From the NCBI GenBank assembly GCA_900766775.1, contig CAAFXN010000099.1, positions 1-22,275 on the forward strand: DNA of 22,275 bases, written 5' to 3'. A program made the position numbers and the translations under genes. Positions 6,643-14,057 of this stretch are shown here, in pieces; the stretch's first letter is position 1, and each line of letters opens with the position of its first letter. The notes beneath the pieces were generated by a model. That model searched no databases. It saw only the letters and a program-made list of their open reading frames with translations, and was not told the DNA's origin. The stretch is from Bacteroidales bacterium (GTDB lineage Bacteria > Bacteroidota > Bacteroidia > Bacteroidales > Paludibacteraceae).

Positions 6643-8055
6643 TTAGTCCGGCTCAGGCGGAGTAGTGTGCATGTACTGCTCCTGCTCGGCAATTAGTTGA
6701 CGGAAATAGCGGATTTGGATAAAGAGCATGATGGCAGCAGTGATGGCAGAGAGCGTGTCGCTCACAGGGAGACTCCACCAGACGCCCTGCAAGGGGTCGG
6801 CGGTGAAGAGTAGCGGCAGCAAGAGTGTCAGCGGAATGAGGTACAGCACCTGCCGCGTCAGACTTAGGAAGATAGCGTGCTTGGCCCTTCCGATACTCGT
6901 GAAGAGGTTAATCGTAACCATCTGAAAACCCACCCATAGCATGCTGGAACAGATGATACGCATAGGTTGTATCGTCTGCTCCACCAGCAGCGTGTCGTGG
7001 GTGAACATCCTCACCATCAACGAGGGGCAGCACTCGCCCAACAGGAAGACGACAGCCGTGGTGATAGTGCCCAGCAGCGCCGTGAGCGTGAAGGTGCGTA
7101 GCATGCGGTGGTACTGCTTCGCGCCGTAGTTGTAGCCGACAATAGGCTGCATGCCTTGGTTGAAGCCCATGACAATCATCGCAAAGACGAACACCAATCG
7201 GTTGATAACGCCATACGAGGCGATGGCTATATCGCCGCCGTAGCGTTTGAGTTGGTTATTGATGATGATGACTACGAAGCAATGCGCCAGATTGGTCAAA
7301 AACGGTGACATTCCTATCGACAAAGTCTGCCCCGTGATATACTTATCCAGCCGCCAGATACCGCGGTGGATATGGATTAAGTGCTTGGGATTCAAGAAGA
7401 TTGTGAACTGCCAAACCACTGCAACAGCCTGCGAGAGAACGGTCGCCCACGCCGCGCCGCGCACTCCCATATCCAGCCCGAAGATGAAGATAGGGTCGAG
7501 CACGATGTTCAAGCCCACCGCCACTATCGTTACTGTCATCGACCACTTGGGGTGCCCCATCGAGCGCAGGATATTGTTCAGCCCGTAGTAGATATGCGTG
7601 AGGATATTGCCGTAGAGGATTATCTCCATATAATCGCGCGCGTGGGGGAGGGTGTCTGCGCTCGCGCCGAAAGCGAGCAAGATAGGGTCGAGCCATAGCA
7701 AGCCCACCACCATCACCAGCGCACCTAATAGGGCGTTCATCACCAACACATTCCCCAGTACTTTGTTCGCCGCCTCGTAGTCTTTCTTGCCCAGCGAGAT
7801 AGCCAGTACCGTGCTCGCACCCACGCCCACCAGACTGCCGAACGCCGCGCAGATATCCATGAAAGGCTTGGCGATGGTGAGTGCAGACAGCCCCAAGGCG
7901 CCGCATCCGTGCCCGATATAGATGGTGTCCACGATGTTGTACAACGAACTCGCCATCATCGCGATGATGGCGGGCAAAGAGTACTGCATCAGCAATTTAC
8001 CAATCGGCGCTGTACCTAATTCCGTGGGAGAAGAGGAGGACAAACGATTTGACAA
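6643..8055 (-). CDS. MATE-family multidrug/cation exporter
   Basis: 470 aa, about the usual MATE length, with twelve predicted TM helices in two repeated halves. It belongs to the NorM/DinF-like polyspecific exporters that use a Na+ or H+ gradient. Family hallmarks are LGTAPIGKLLMQYSLPAI near the N-terminus, YNIVDTIYIGHG at the end of TM1, and GFNQGMQPIVGYNYGA in the second half. No ATG precedes the conserved LGTAPIGKLL: the longest sensible start is TTG at 8055 (TTG TCA AAT CGT), next to an AT-rich repeat; another TTG lies at 8043. It is last in the holB-to-MATE cluster, 44 bp after mrp, so co-transcription is likely. The substrate is not deducible. Confidence 0.93.
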   Translation of the reverse strand: MSNRLSSSSPTELGTAPIGKLLMQYSLPAIIAMMASSLYNIVDTIYIGHGCGALGLSALTIAKPFMDICAAFGSLVGVGASTVLAISLGKKDYEAANKVLGNVLVMNALLGALVMVVGLLWLDPILLAFGASADTLPHARDYMEIILYGNILTHIYYGLNNILRSMGHPKWSMTVTIVAVGLNIVLDPIFIFGLDMGVRGAAWATVLSQAVAVVWQFTIFLNPKHLIHIHRGIWRLDKYITGQTLSIGMSPFLTNLAHCFVVIIINNQLKRYGGDIAIASYGVINRLVFVFAMIVMGFNQGMQPIVGYNYGAKQYHRMLRTFTLTALLGTITTAVVFLLGECCPSLMVRMFTHDTLLVEQTIQPMRIICSSMLWVGFQMVTINLFTSIGRAKHAIFLSLTRQVLYLIPLTLLLPLLFTADPLQGVWWSLPVSDTLSAITAAIMLFIQIRYFRQLIAEQEQYMHTTPPEPD

Positions 8056-8099
8056 TTTGACAAATTTACAAATTACGATTTACAAATTTACAAATTGAA
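8044..8099. repeat. AT-rich degenerate repeat at the mrp/MATE junction
   Basis: ACGATTTGACAATTTGACAA (from 8044) and ACGATTTACAAATTTACAAA (from 8075) are two degenerate copies of a block built from TTTACAAAT-like units. The repeat covers the spacer and the first codons of the MATE gene. Confidence 0.5.
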
Positions 8100-9134
8100 T
8101 TAAATCTTTTCCGCAATCGCCGCAAAGATGGCTGCGGCGGGGTGCCCTGTTTGCATGGCGATGGGGGCGCCGTCGTCGCCTGCTTCGCGGATGCTCTGCA
8201 CCAGCGGAATCTGTCCGAGTAGGGGCACGCCCAAGTCCTCCGCGAGGTGTTTGCCACCGTCGCGTCCGAAGATATAGTACTTGTTCTCTGGCAGTTCGGA
8301 AGGCGTGAACCATGCCATGTTCTCGATGATTCCCAGCACGGGCACGTTTATCTTCTCGTTGCGGAACATATCCACGCCCTTGCGTGCGTCCACCAGCGCC
8401 ACGGGCTGCGGCGTGGTAACCACAATAGCGCCGGTCAGTTGCAACGTGGAGACCAAGGTGAGGTGGATATCGCTGGTGCCGGGCGGCAGGTCTATCAAGA
8501 AATAGTCCAACTCGCCCCAGTCGGCATCTTGTATCAGTTGCTTGATGGCGTTGCTCGCCATGCCTCCGCGCCACACCACCGCCTGCGCGGGGTCCACGAA
8601 GAAGCCGATGGATAGCATCTTCACGCCGTATTGCTCGATAGGGTCTATCAGGGTGCGCCCGTCCACCTCTGCGGACACGGGGCGGCAGTCCTCGGTATGG
8701 AACATCTTGGGCATGCTCGGACCGTGGATGTCGGCATCGAGCAGCCCCACGCGCATGCCCCGCTGCGCCAACGCAATCGCAAGGTTAGCGGCTACGGTGG
8801 ACTTACCCACACCGCCCTTGCCGCTATGGATGGCAATGACATGCTTGGCTTGCAACACCGGCGCTGCCGCGGCGGGTTGCAGGTTCTGCTTCTTAAATTT
8901 CGTGTGGATATGCACGGCGGCGTTGGCATCCACATAGGTCTGCACTGCCACCTCCGAAGCCCGCACCACCGACTTCATAAAGGGGTCGTTGTCTTTCTCG
9001 AAGATAAGCGAGAAACTCACCTCCAGTCCGCTGATTCGTATATCATCTTCCAGCATGCCGCCCTCTATCAGGTCTTTCCCCGTGCCCGGGTAACGCACAT
9101 GCCGCAAGGCATCAATGATTTGTTGTGGGTACAT
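8100..9134 (-). CDS. mrp: Mrp/ApbC-type iron-sulfur cluster carrier P-loop ATPase
   Basis: 344 aa. It has an N-terminal MIP18/DUF59 domain (about 1-80), a short linker, and a C-terminal NBP35/Mrp ATPase with deviant Walker A SGKGGVGKST (104-113), LLDADIHGPSMP, and the Walker B-like region FLIDLPPGTSD. Mrp/ApbC proteins bind and transfer Fe-S clusters to apo-proteins. The CxxC found near the C-terminus of E. coli ApbC is missing: the corresponding stretch reads MAWFTPSELPENKYYIFG and the only cysteine is in HTEDCRP. The start (MYPQQIIDALRHV) overlaps trmB by 23 bp, indicating translational coupling. Confidence 0.95.
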   Translation of the reverse strand: MYPQQIIDALRHVRYPGTGKDLIEGGMLEDDIRISGLEVSFSLIFEKDNDPFMKSVVRASEVAVQTYVDANAAVHIHTKFKKQNLQPAAAAPVLQAKHVIAIHSGKGGVGKSTVAANLAIALAQRGMRVGLLDADIHGPSMPKMFHTEDCRPVSAEVDGRTLIDPIEQYGVKMLSIGFFVDPAQAVVWRGGMASNAIKQLIQDADWGELDYFLIDLPPGTSDIHLTLVSTLQLTGAIVVTTPQPVALVDARKGVDMFRNEKINVPVLGIIENMAWFTPSELPENKYYIFGRDGGKHLAEDLGVPLLGQIPLVQSIREAGDDGAPIAMQTGHPAAAIFAAIAEKI

Positions 9135-9888
9135 AGTTTCTTCCGTATGAACGATAGGTGTCTTTTTCTATTTCTATCTCAGGCTCTTGAAAGTCCGTCT
9201 TGTGTGGCAGATTCCATGCCAAGTACTTGATGGTCATGCCTCTGTCGAGCCACTGCTTCTCGTAATGCGTCTGCAACATCCGCGCCTCCTCGCCTTCCTT
9301 CGTGGGGAGTGCCGCGGCAGTGTTGTAGAGGTCTTCCGTGTCGGCTGCCACGGGGTATGCGTTTAGCCTCAGCATCTCGCGCGTGTAGGTGTATAGGAAC
9401 GGACTGTCCGTTTTCAGGTGGATGAGTCCTCCCTCGCGCATCACCTCTTGGTAGCGTTGCATGAAATAGGTGGAGGTCAGTCGCTTGGTGGCTTTCTTCA
9501 TCTGCGGGTCGCAGAAAGTTATCCATATCTCGTCCACCTCATCGGAAGCAAAGAAACGGGTCAACATCTCGATGTTCGTCCGCAAAAACGCCACATTCGG
9601 CAATCCTTGTGCAATCGCCTCTTTGGCGCCCGCCCACATCCGCGCCCCTTTGATATCGATACCGATGAAGTTCTTCTCGGGGCAACGCGCCGCCAGCCCC
9701 ACCGTATATTCCCCGCGACCGCAGCCCAACTCCAGCACGATGGGATTGCTATTATGGAAATACGCTTCGCGCCAATGTCCTGCCATTGCCGCGACGCTCC
9801 CTTCCAACTCCATCTGCCCCGCCGTGCACTGAAACACATTGGGGAAGGTCTCCATCTCCGCAAATTTCTTTAACTTATTCTTTCCCAC
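9112..9888 (-). CDS. trmB: tRNA (guanine-N7-)-methyltransferase TrmB
   Basis: 258 aa. It makes m7G46 in the tRNA variable loop using S-adenosylmethionine. The SAM-binding motif LELGCGRGEY is at about 53-62, with NFIGIDIKG for the ribose-binding acidic residue and ITFCDPQMKKATKRLTS replacing the proteobacterial FPDPWPKKRH motif. The start is GTG at 9888; it is preferred because the family start MGKNKLKKFA begins exactly there and no in-frame ATG lies just upstream. Its 3' end overlaps mrp. Confidence 0.94.
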   Translation of the reverse strand: MGKNKLKKFAEMETFPNVFQCTAGQMELEGSVAAMAGHWREAYFHNSNPIVLELGCGRGEYTVGLAARCPEKNFIGIDIKGARMWAGAKEAIAQGLPNVAFLRTNIEMLTRFFASDEVDEIWITFCDPQMKKATKRLTSTYFMQRYQEVMREGGLIHLKTDSPFLYTYTREMLRLNAYPVAADTEDLYNTAAALPTKEGEEARMLQTHYEKQWLDRGMTIKYLAWNLPHKTDFQEPEIEIEKDTYRSYGRNYVPTTNH

Positions 9889-9924
9889 GATTAAATGGTT
9901 ATTGTTCAGGCATGCAATGCCCTC

Positions 9925-9957
9925 TTAATTCTTAATTCATAATTCTTAATTCTTCAT
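9925..9957. repeat. TTAATTC-type AT repeat between gldH and trmB
   Basis: A run of TTAATTC/TCATAATTC units covers the gldH-trmB spacer and supplies the last codons and stop of gldH. No promoter or hairpin was recognised. Confidence 0.5.
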
Positions 9958-10401
9958 TACCTCCACCCCTACGCTGACAATGCCTCGTAGCGCCTCTTCC
10001 CGCATGCCTTGTTGCAGGGTGATGGTATGCTCGCCCGCGGCGGAGTAATGCCATGCCTCCTCGTAGAGCACGGGCATCTCTATCAGTCCGTTCTTGCCGT
10101 TGCCGAGCCACTCGCCGCGGTCATTGGCGAGGTAGAACTCGATAGTGTCCTGCCGTCCGTCATGCCCCACAAAAAGCCACATGTTCTGATACGGATACAT
10201 CTCCGTCTGCCGCACGTAAAGCAGAATCCGATATGTCGCCGCGGTATCCTCTATCGGATAGCAGAATCGGCACACCGAATCCTTGTGCCAACCGATGGTG
10301 CTGATATCCTCAAACGCCGAATAGACAATATCCGTCCGACACCCCGCCAACACTACAGCGAGCAGACTACTGAGCAGCACTATCCGAATTCTTCCTATCA
10401 T
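9946..10401 (-). CDS. gldH: GldH-family lipoprotein
   Basis: 151 aa from the ATG at 10401 (MIGRIRIVLL). An ATG at 10419 would add six residues, but the shorter start gives a cleaner lipoprotein signal peptide with lipobox LAGC (cysteine about 20). GldH is a lipoprotein required for gliding in Flavobacterium; non-gliding Bacteroidales keep the gene, where its role is unclear. Supporting features are the DIVYSAFEDISTIGWHKDSV opening, the YPYQNMWLFV segment, and the position directly after ricT, the order common in this phylum. It overlaps the ricT end by about 35 bp. Confidence 0.85.
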   Translation of the reverse strand: MIGRIRIVLLSSLLAVVLAGCRTDIVYSAFEDISTIGWHKDSVCRFCYPIEDTAATYRILLYVRQTEMYPYQNMWLFVGHDGRQDTIEFYLANDRGEWLGNGKNGLIEMPVLYEEAWHYSAAGEHTITLQQGMREEALRGIVSVGVEVMKN

Positions 10402-11647
10402 TGTTGTTGGGTTTTGCATTCGAGGAGGTGCGGTCGGAAGTGTTATCCCGACTTGTCGGGAGCCGCACCGTTGAGTTACGGGTTGATTGTTTGGTGTTCA
10501 TGCCGTTGCGATTCCCGCCGCGACGGTCATTGCGGTCGCCACGGTCATTGTTGCGGGGGCGGTTGTTGCGTTTCTTGTCGAAGCGCGTCAAGTCGTCTTG
10601 CCCGACCACGTTCTGATAGCCCACTTCCGGCACCTCTACCGCCGTGGTCGATTTGCCGCCGAGGCTGTCGGGTTTCTCACCGCGTTGGTTCATGGCAATA
10701 ATCTCTTTCGCGCGTTCGGGGCTGATTACCTGCAAGTTAGCAGGCACGCGCGGCGCGGTGGAGTAGGTTACCTCCCCTTTGAGCGGGTCGGTGGCGAAGA
10801 GATAATACGTGCCGTCTTTGGTCTCCAGCGGCAGGTTGCGCGGCGGCAGTTTCTTCGATGCCTCCTCATATACGGGCACCTCGTAGTTAAGACAACATTT
10901 GAGTTTCGCGCACATGCCCGCCAGTTTCTGCGGGTTGGGGCTGATGTTCTGCAAGCGCGCCGCGCCCGTGCCCACCGACGAGAAGTTGGTCATCCACGTG
11001 GTGCAACATAGTTCGCGCCCGCAGGGACCCGTACCGCCTATGCGCCCTGCCTCCTGACGCGCACCAATTTGCTTCATCTCGATGCGCACACGGAAGGTCT
11101 CGGCGTACACTTTTATCAACTGCCGGAAGTCCACACGCCCGTCGGCAATATAGTAGAAGATGGCTTTGTTGCCGTCGCCTTGGTACTCCACGTCGCCTAT
11201 CTTCATCTCCAGCCCGAGCGATTTCGCCAACTGCCGCGCCTTAATCATCGTCGCTTGCTCTTTCGCATGCGCCTCTGCAGCACGCCGTTGGTCTTCATCG
11301 GTGGCAAAACGCACCACGTTGCGCACCTCATAGCGGCTCGTGTCGATACGGTTTTTCTTCATCTGCAGGTGCACCAATCGCCCTGTCAGCACCACCTCGC
11401 CGAGGTCTTGCCCGGGGTTGGCTTCCACCACCACCACGGAGCCTTTCTCCAGAGGCAAGTGCTCCGCGTTGTGGAAATAGCCCTTGCGGGTGTTCTTAAA
11501 CTGCACCTCCACCAAGTCGGTCTCTTGTGCGTTCTCCGGCAGGTCTGCCAGCCAATCGGTTACCGGCAACATATGCGCCGAATTGCGGCAACACGCCTTG
11601 GCGGTATAGTGGCAACCTATCTCATTCAGTGTATATTTGTTATCCAT
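10367..11647 (-). CDS. ricT: RicT/YaaT-like PSP1-domain protein
   Basis: 426 aa from the ATG at 11647 (MDNKYTLNEIG); an upstream in-frame extension to 11764 only reads through tandem repeats and is rejected. The PSP1 C-terminal domain ends with conserved cysteines GPCGRELCC (208-215) and MCAKLKCC (245-252), with further N-terminal cysteines at 12, 19 and 20. In Bacillus the RicT protein joins a Fe-S-bearing complex that promotes RNA processing. Residues 355-426 form an Asn/Arg/Asp/Ser-rich disordered tail, which includes codons made by a dispersed 16-nt palindrome (10446-10461). The gene lies between holB and gldH in one operon. Confidence 0.9.
   Translation of the reverse strand: MDNKYTLNEIGCHYTAKACCRNSAHMLPVTDWLADLPENAQETDLVEVQFKNTRKGYFHNAEHLPLEKGSVVVVEANPGQDLGEVVLTGRLVHLQMKKNRIDTSRYEVRNVVRFATDEDQRRAAEAHAKEQATMIKARQLAKSLGLEMKIGDVEYQGDGNKAIFYYIADGRVDFRQLIKVYAETFRVRIEMKQIGARQEAGRIGGTGPCGRELCCTTWMTNFSSVGTGAARLQNISPNPQKLAGMCAKLKCCLNYEVPVYEEASKKLPPRNLPLETKDGTYYLFATDPLKGEVTYSTAPRVPANLQVISPERAKEIIAMNQRGEKPDSLGGKSTTAVEVPEVGYQNVVGQDDLTRFDKKRNNRPRNNDRGDRNDRRGGNRNGMNTKQSTRNSTVRLPTSRDNTSDRTSSNAKPNNNDRKNSDSAAQ
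10446..10461. repeat. Dispersed palindrome, copy 1 (inside ricT)
   Basis: TCCCGACTTGTCGGGA, in the form TTAT-TCCCGA-N4-TCGGGA seen also at 13116-13131 and 19344-19359. This copy is in frame within the disordered tail of RicT. Confidence 0.7.
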
Positions 11648-11654
11648 ATGTTGA

Positions 11655-11724
11655 AACTTTGTGTTATTAACTTCGTGTTGGGAACTTCGTGTATTTAACT
11701 TCGTGTTAGGAACTTCGCTTCGCT
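11655..11724. repeat. 14-bp tandem repeat upstream of ricT
   Basis: Five units start at 11655, 11669, 11683, 11697 and 11711, exactly 14 bp apart, each beginning AACTTCGTGT or a close variant (first AACTTTGTGTT, last AACTTCGCTTC). The array ends 8 bp before the ricT ATG. A period of 14 is not a multiple of three, so it is not coding. Confidence 0.75.
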
Positions 11725-11740
11725 CCGTGTTGCTCCGTGT

Positions 11741-11827
11741 ACAGCCCGTAGGGCTTTCGTACATTTACTTTCTTACAGCCCGCAAGGGCTTTATTACACG
11801 AAGTATCATACAGCGCGTCAGCGCTTT
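11741..11827. repeat. Three repeated short hairpins between holB and ricT
   Basis: ACAGCCCGTAGGGCTTT (11741-11757), ACAGCCCGCAAGGGCTTT (11775-11792) and ACAGCGCGTCAGCGCTTT (11810-11827) share the pattern ACAGC, complementary arms, GCTTT. In the third copy both arms differ in a compensating way (GCGC instead of GCCC/GGGC). The third copy overlaps the holB stop codon. Confidence 0.7.
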
Positions 11828-12951
11828 ATCAGCACTATCATCTGCAGACACAGGTCGAAGAAAATCATCTTCGCGTTTCCGTTCTGCTCTATCTGCCGCT
11901 CGGCGCGCCCCAGTTCATCCATTATCCGCTCCACGTTCCCGCTATGGATGAACCGTGCGAACTTCGTGGAGAACTCCGCCTCGGCGTTGGTCTGGTAGTT
12001 CAGCGTCGCCTGTTGCTGCAGGTTGTAGATGTAGTTCTCCCGCACCTGCCGCTGCGCATACTGCAAAAAGGCTTTCTGCTTCTCGCGTCCCACTTTCGAG
12101 TCTGCCATCGCCTCGCTCCAGCGTCTGAGCCGTTGCAACGACTCAAATTTCTTCTGCTTGTCTTGCAGCACCCCCACTGTGTAGGCATCGCGCATCAGCG
12201 CCTTGAAGTCCTCCAACTGTCGGTTGCTCTCCTCGCCCGATGCCATCAGTCTCCGCGCCGCTACCACGCTGCCGTTGGCTATCCGCGCGATGTCCGAAGG
12301 CACACCCTGCCGCTGCATCTCCTCTTCCGACACCTTTCCTATCCTCACCTGCTGCACGCGCGACAAGATGGTGCTCAACAGTCCCTCGGGGTGCTCGCTT
12401 ACCAGTAGGAAAACCGTCTTCTCCGGCGGCTCTTCCAGCAGTTTCAGCAATTTGTTGGCGCAACTCACGTTCATCTTCTCTGCCTGCCATATCACCATCA
12501 CCTTATACCCGTCGCCAAAGGCTTTCAGGCTCAGTTTGCGCACAATCTCGCCGCTCTCTTTCTCGTAAATCATCCCCTGCTTCGTCTCCACGCCCAGCCG
12601 CTTGTACCAGTCCTCCAAGTCGAAGTAAGGTGCCTCCTGCACCTGCTCCCGAAACTGCGGGTAGAAGTCGTCGCACACATCCCCCCCTGTCCCTTTCACA
12701 ATCGGGAACGCGAAATGCAAATCAGGATGCTGCAGGTTCTTATACTGCAAGCAGGTAGGGCACACCCCGCACGAGTCTTCTGCCGTGCGGTGAGGGCAGT
12801 TCAAGTACTGCGCGTAGGCTATCGCCAAAGGCAACTTACCCACACCCTCCGGACCGGAGAACAACTGCGCATGCGCAACGCGCCCCTCTGCCACCGACTG
12901 ACGAAGCCGTTGCTTCACATCCTCATGTCCTATGATGTCCTTAAATTGCAT
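11818..12951 (-). CDS. holB: DNA polymerase III delta-prime subunit
   Basis: 377 aa. It is part of the clamp loader that places the sliding clamp on primed DNA. The AAA+ domain has Walker A GPEGVGKL (33-40), with Leu where Ser/Thr is needed for ATP binding, as expected for the non-ATP-binding delta-prime. A four-cysteine zinc module follows (C52, C61, C64, C67), then a sensor-like ILSRVQQVR segment and KLLKLLEEPP. It is first in the operon; the promoter lies 27 bp upstream of the ATG. Confidence 0.93.
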   Translation of the reverse strand: MQFKDIIGHEDVKQRLRQSVAEGRVAHAQLFSGPEGVGKLPLAIAYAQYLNCPHRTAEDSCGVCPTCLQYKNLQHPDLHFAFPIVKGTGGDVCDDFYPQFREQVQEAPYFDLEDWYKRLGVETKQGMIYEKESGEIVRKLSLKAFGDGYKVMVIWQAEKMNVSCANKLLKLLEEPPEKTVFLLVSEHPEGLLSTILSRVQQVRIGKVSEEEMQRQGVPSDIARIANGSVVAARRLMASGEESNRQLEDFKALMRDAYTVGVLQDKQKKFESLQRLRRWSEAMADSKVGREKQKAFLQYAQRQVRENYIYNLQQQATLNYQTNAEAEFSTKFARFIHSGNVERIMDELGRAERQIEQNGNAKMIFFDLCLQMIVLIKR

Positions 12952-12977
12952 ATCTGCTCAAACGCTCAAAACCGCCG

Positions 12978-13009
12978 CAAAGTTACGAAAAAAAATCCAC
13001 ATATCCAAA
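12978..13009 (-). promoter_or_regulatory. Promoter of the holB-ricT-gldH-trmB-mrp-MATE operon
   Basis: Minus strand: TTTG at 13009-13006, a 20-bp spacer, TAACTTTG at 12985-12978. No other promoter of this type was noticed between here and the MATE gene, which supports one polycistronic message. Confidence 0.75.
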
Positions 13010-13068
13010 TTTTCTTCTTTATTTTGTTGGAAAACACAGGCTGTGCAATCAAAACTCTCCGAATTGAC

Positions 13069-13104
13069 AAAGAGACTGCCTAACTCACTTAGTTAGACAG
13101 CCTC
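13069..13104 (-). terminator. Terminator of the receptor-lipoprotein-phosphatase operon
   Basis: A 14-bp stem with two G-U pairs (13072-13085 with 13091-13104; on the minus strand GAGGCTGTCTAACT pairs with AGTTAGGCAGTCTC), 5-nt loop, then TTTGTC. It lies 45 bp after the phosphatase stop. Confidence 0.75.
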
Positions 13105-13115
13105 GGAACTTTTTA

Positions 13116-13131
13116 TCCCGACAAGTCGGGA
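13116..13131. repeat. Dispersed palindrome, copy 2
   Basis: TCCCGACAAGTCGGGA preceded by TTTTTA, between the phosphatase stop and its terminator. Same form as copies 1 and 3. Confidence 0.7.
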
Positions 13132-13148
13132 AAATTTGGCATCTCTAT

Positions 13149-14057
13149 TTAGAGTCCCTTCACCCGCTTCACCGAATGGATGGTTTTTCCCTTGCCATTC
13201 ATCAGGTCTAAGCAGAGTTCGTCTTTGGTGAAACTCAGTATAGAAAATCCTGCTTCGCCACTTGCAAAAACAGTTCCCTCTATCGCTTCCACTTTGCTGC
13301 GCGCAAGCGAGCCGGCGGAGTTGACCACATAATCTATGCTCGTACCCTGCGGTTTGATATGCTGGAAGTTATGGATATGCCCGCAGATATACATATCTAC
13401 GTTATGCCGGCGGAGGATAGGGTCAACGCGCTTTTGCATATCCTTGCGCTCACTTTCACTCTTTGTGGTGTGCGCATAGATAGGATGATGTCCTACCACA
13501 ACCACCCAATCTTCTTTCGCACCGCTCAACTCCTCTTCCAGCCACGATAGTTGCTTCTTCGCATCCTGCTGAGGCACGGAGGGGTAGTCGAGCGAGTCTT
13601 TGTGGTACTTATCTATCAGCGGGGTGGTGTCGATGAAGACGACGCGCAGGGTGGCACCGTCTTCCTCAAAGACCTTGCTGTAATAGCGCGCCGGCATCTG
13701 CCATCTGCGGCTCACATTGGAATAATCCAACACCGCCTGCGTATTCCCTCTGTACTCGTGGTTGCCGAGGATGGGATACCAAGGTATCTGCAGTTCGGGA
13801 TGGCTGTATATGAGTTCGTAGTTGGTCATCCATAGCGGGTCGTTCACGCTCTCGACCCCCATGAAATGGTGAATATCTCCCAAAGCCAACACCGCCTCCA
13901 CCTCTAATTCTCCCGCCATCTTTCCCATCCTTTCGGCGATGGGCTTCTGCTCGTAGTAGCCGTTTCGACCCAAGTCGTTTGCCACCAGCAGCCGCATCTG
14001 TGCGGAAGATACTGCTGCCCAAGCGAGCAGCAGTATCAAAAGGATGTGCTTTCTCAT
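13149..14057 (-). CDS. Secreted TRAP/ACP5-like metallophosphatase
   Basis: 302 aa with a signal peptide (1-19). Calcineurin-like phosphoesterase motifs: D28 in ANDLG, GD at 60-61, GNHE at 98-101, GHHP at 189-192, GHIHN at 226-230. The order and spacing of ALGDIHHFMGVESVND and IPWYPILGNHEYRGN closely follow mammalian tartrate-resistant acid phosphatase (LGDNFYFTGV, VPWYVLAGNH). The iron-ligand tyrosine of that family (in GDNFY) is histidine here (H64), so the metal site may differ. Its start overlaps the upstream lipoprotein stop as ATGA, so the two are translationally coupled. It probably removes phosphate from a substrate in the periplasm or at the surface. Confidence 0.88.
   Translation of the reverse strand: MRKHILLILLLAWAAVSSAQMRLLVANDLGRNGYYEQKPIAERMGKMAGELEVEAVLALGDIHHFMGVESVNDPLWMTNYELIYSHPELQIPWYPILGNHEYRGNTQAVLDYSNVSRRWQMPARYYSKVFEEDGATLRVVFIDTTPLIDKYHKDSLDYPSVPQQDAKKQLSWLEEELSGAKEDWVVVVGHHPIYAHTTKSESERKDMQKRVDPILRRHNVDMYICGHIHNFQHIKPQGTSIDYVVNSAGSLARSKVEAIEGTVFASGEAGFSILSFTKDELCLDLMNGKGKTIHSVKRVKGL

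Noticed and set aside
10009..11698. Long plus-strand frames opposite gldH and ricT
   Set aside because: They are antisense shadows of well-recognised genes; their His/Arg/Leu-rich composition is typical of such shadows.
11648..11764. N-terminal extension of RicT
   Set aside because: The added residues come only from the 14-bp tandem repeat and hairpin; the family-like start MDNKYTLNEIG is at 11647.
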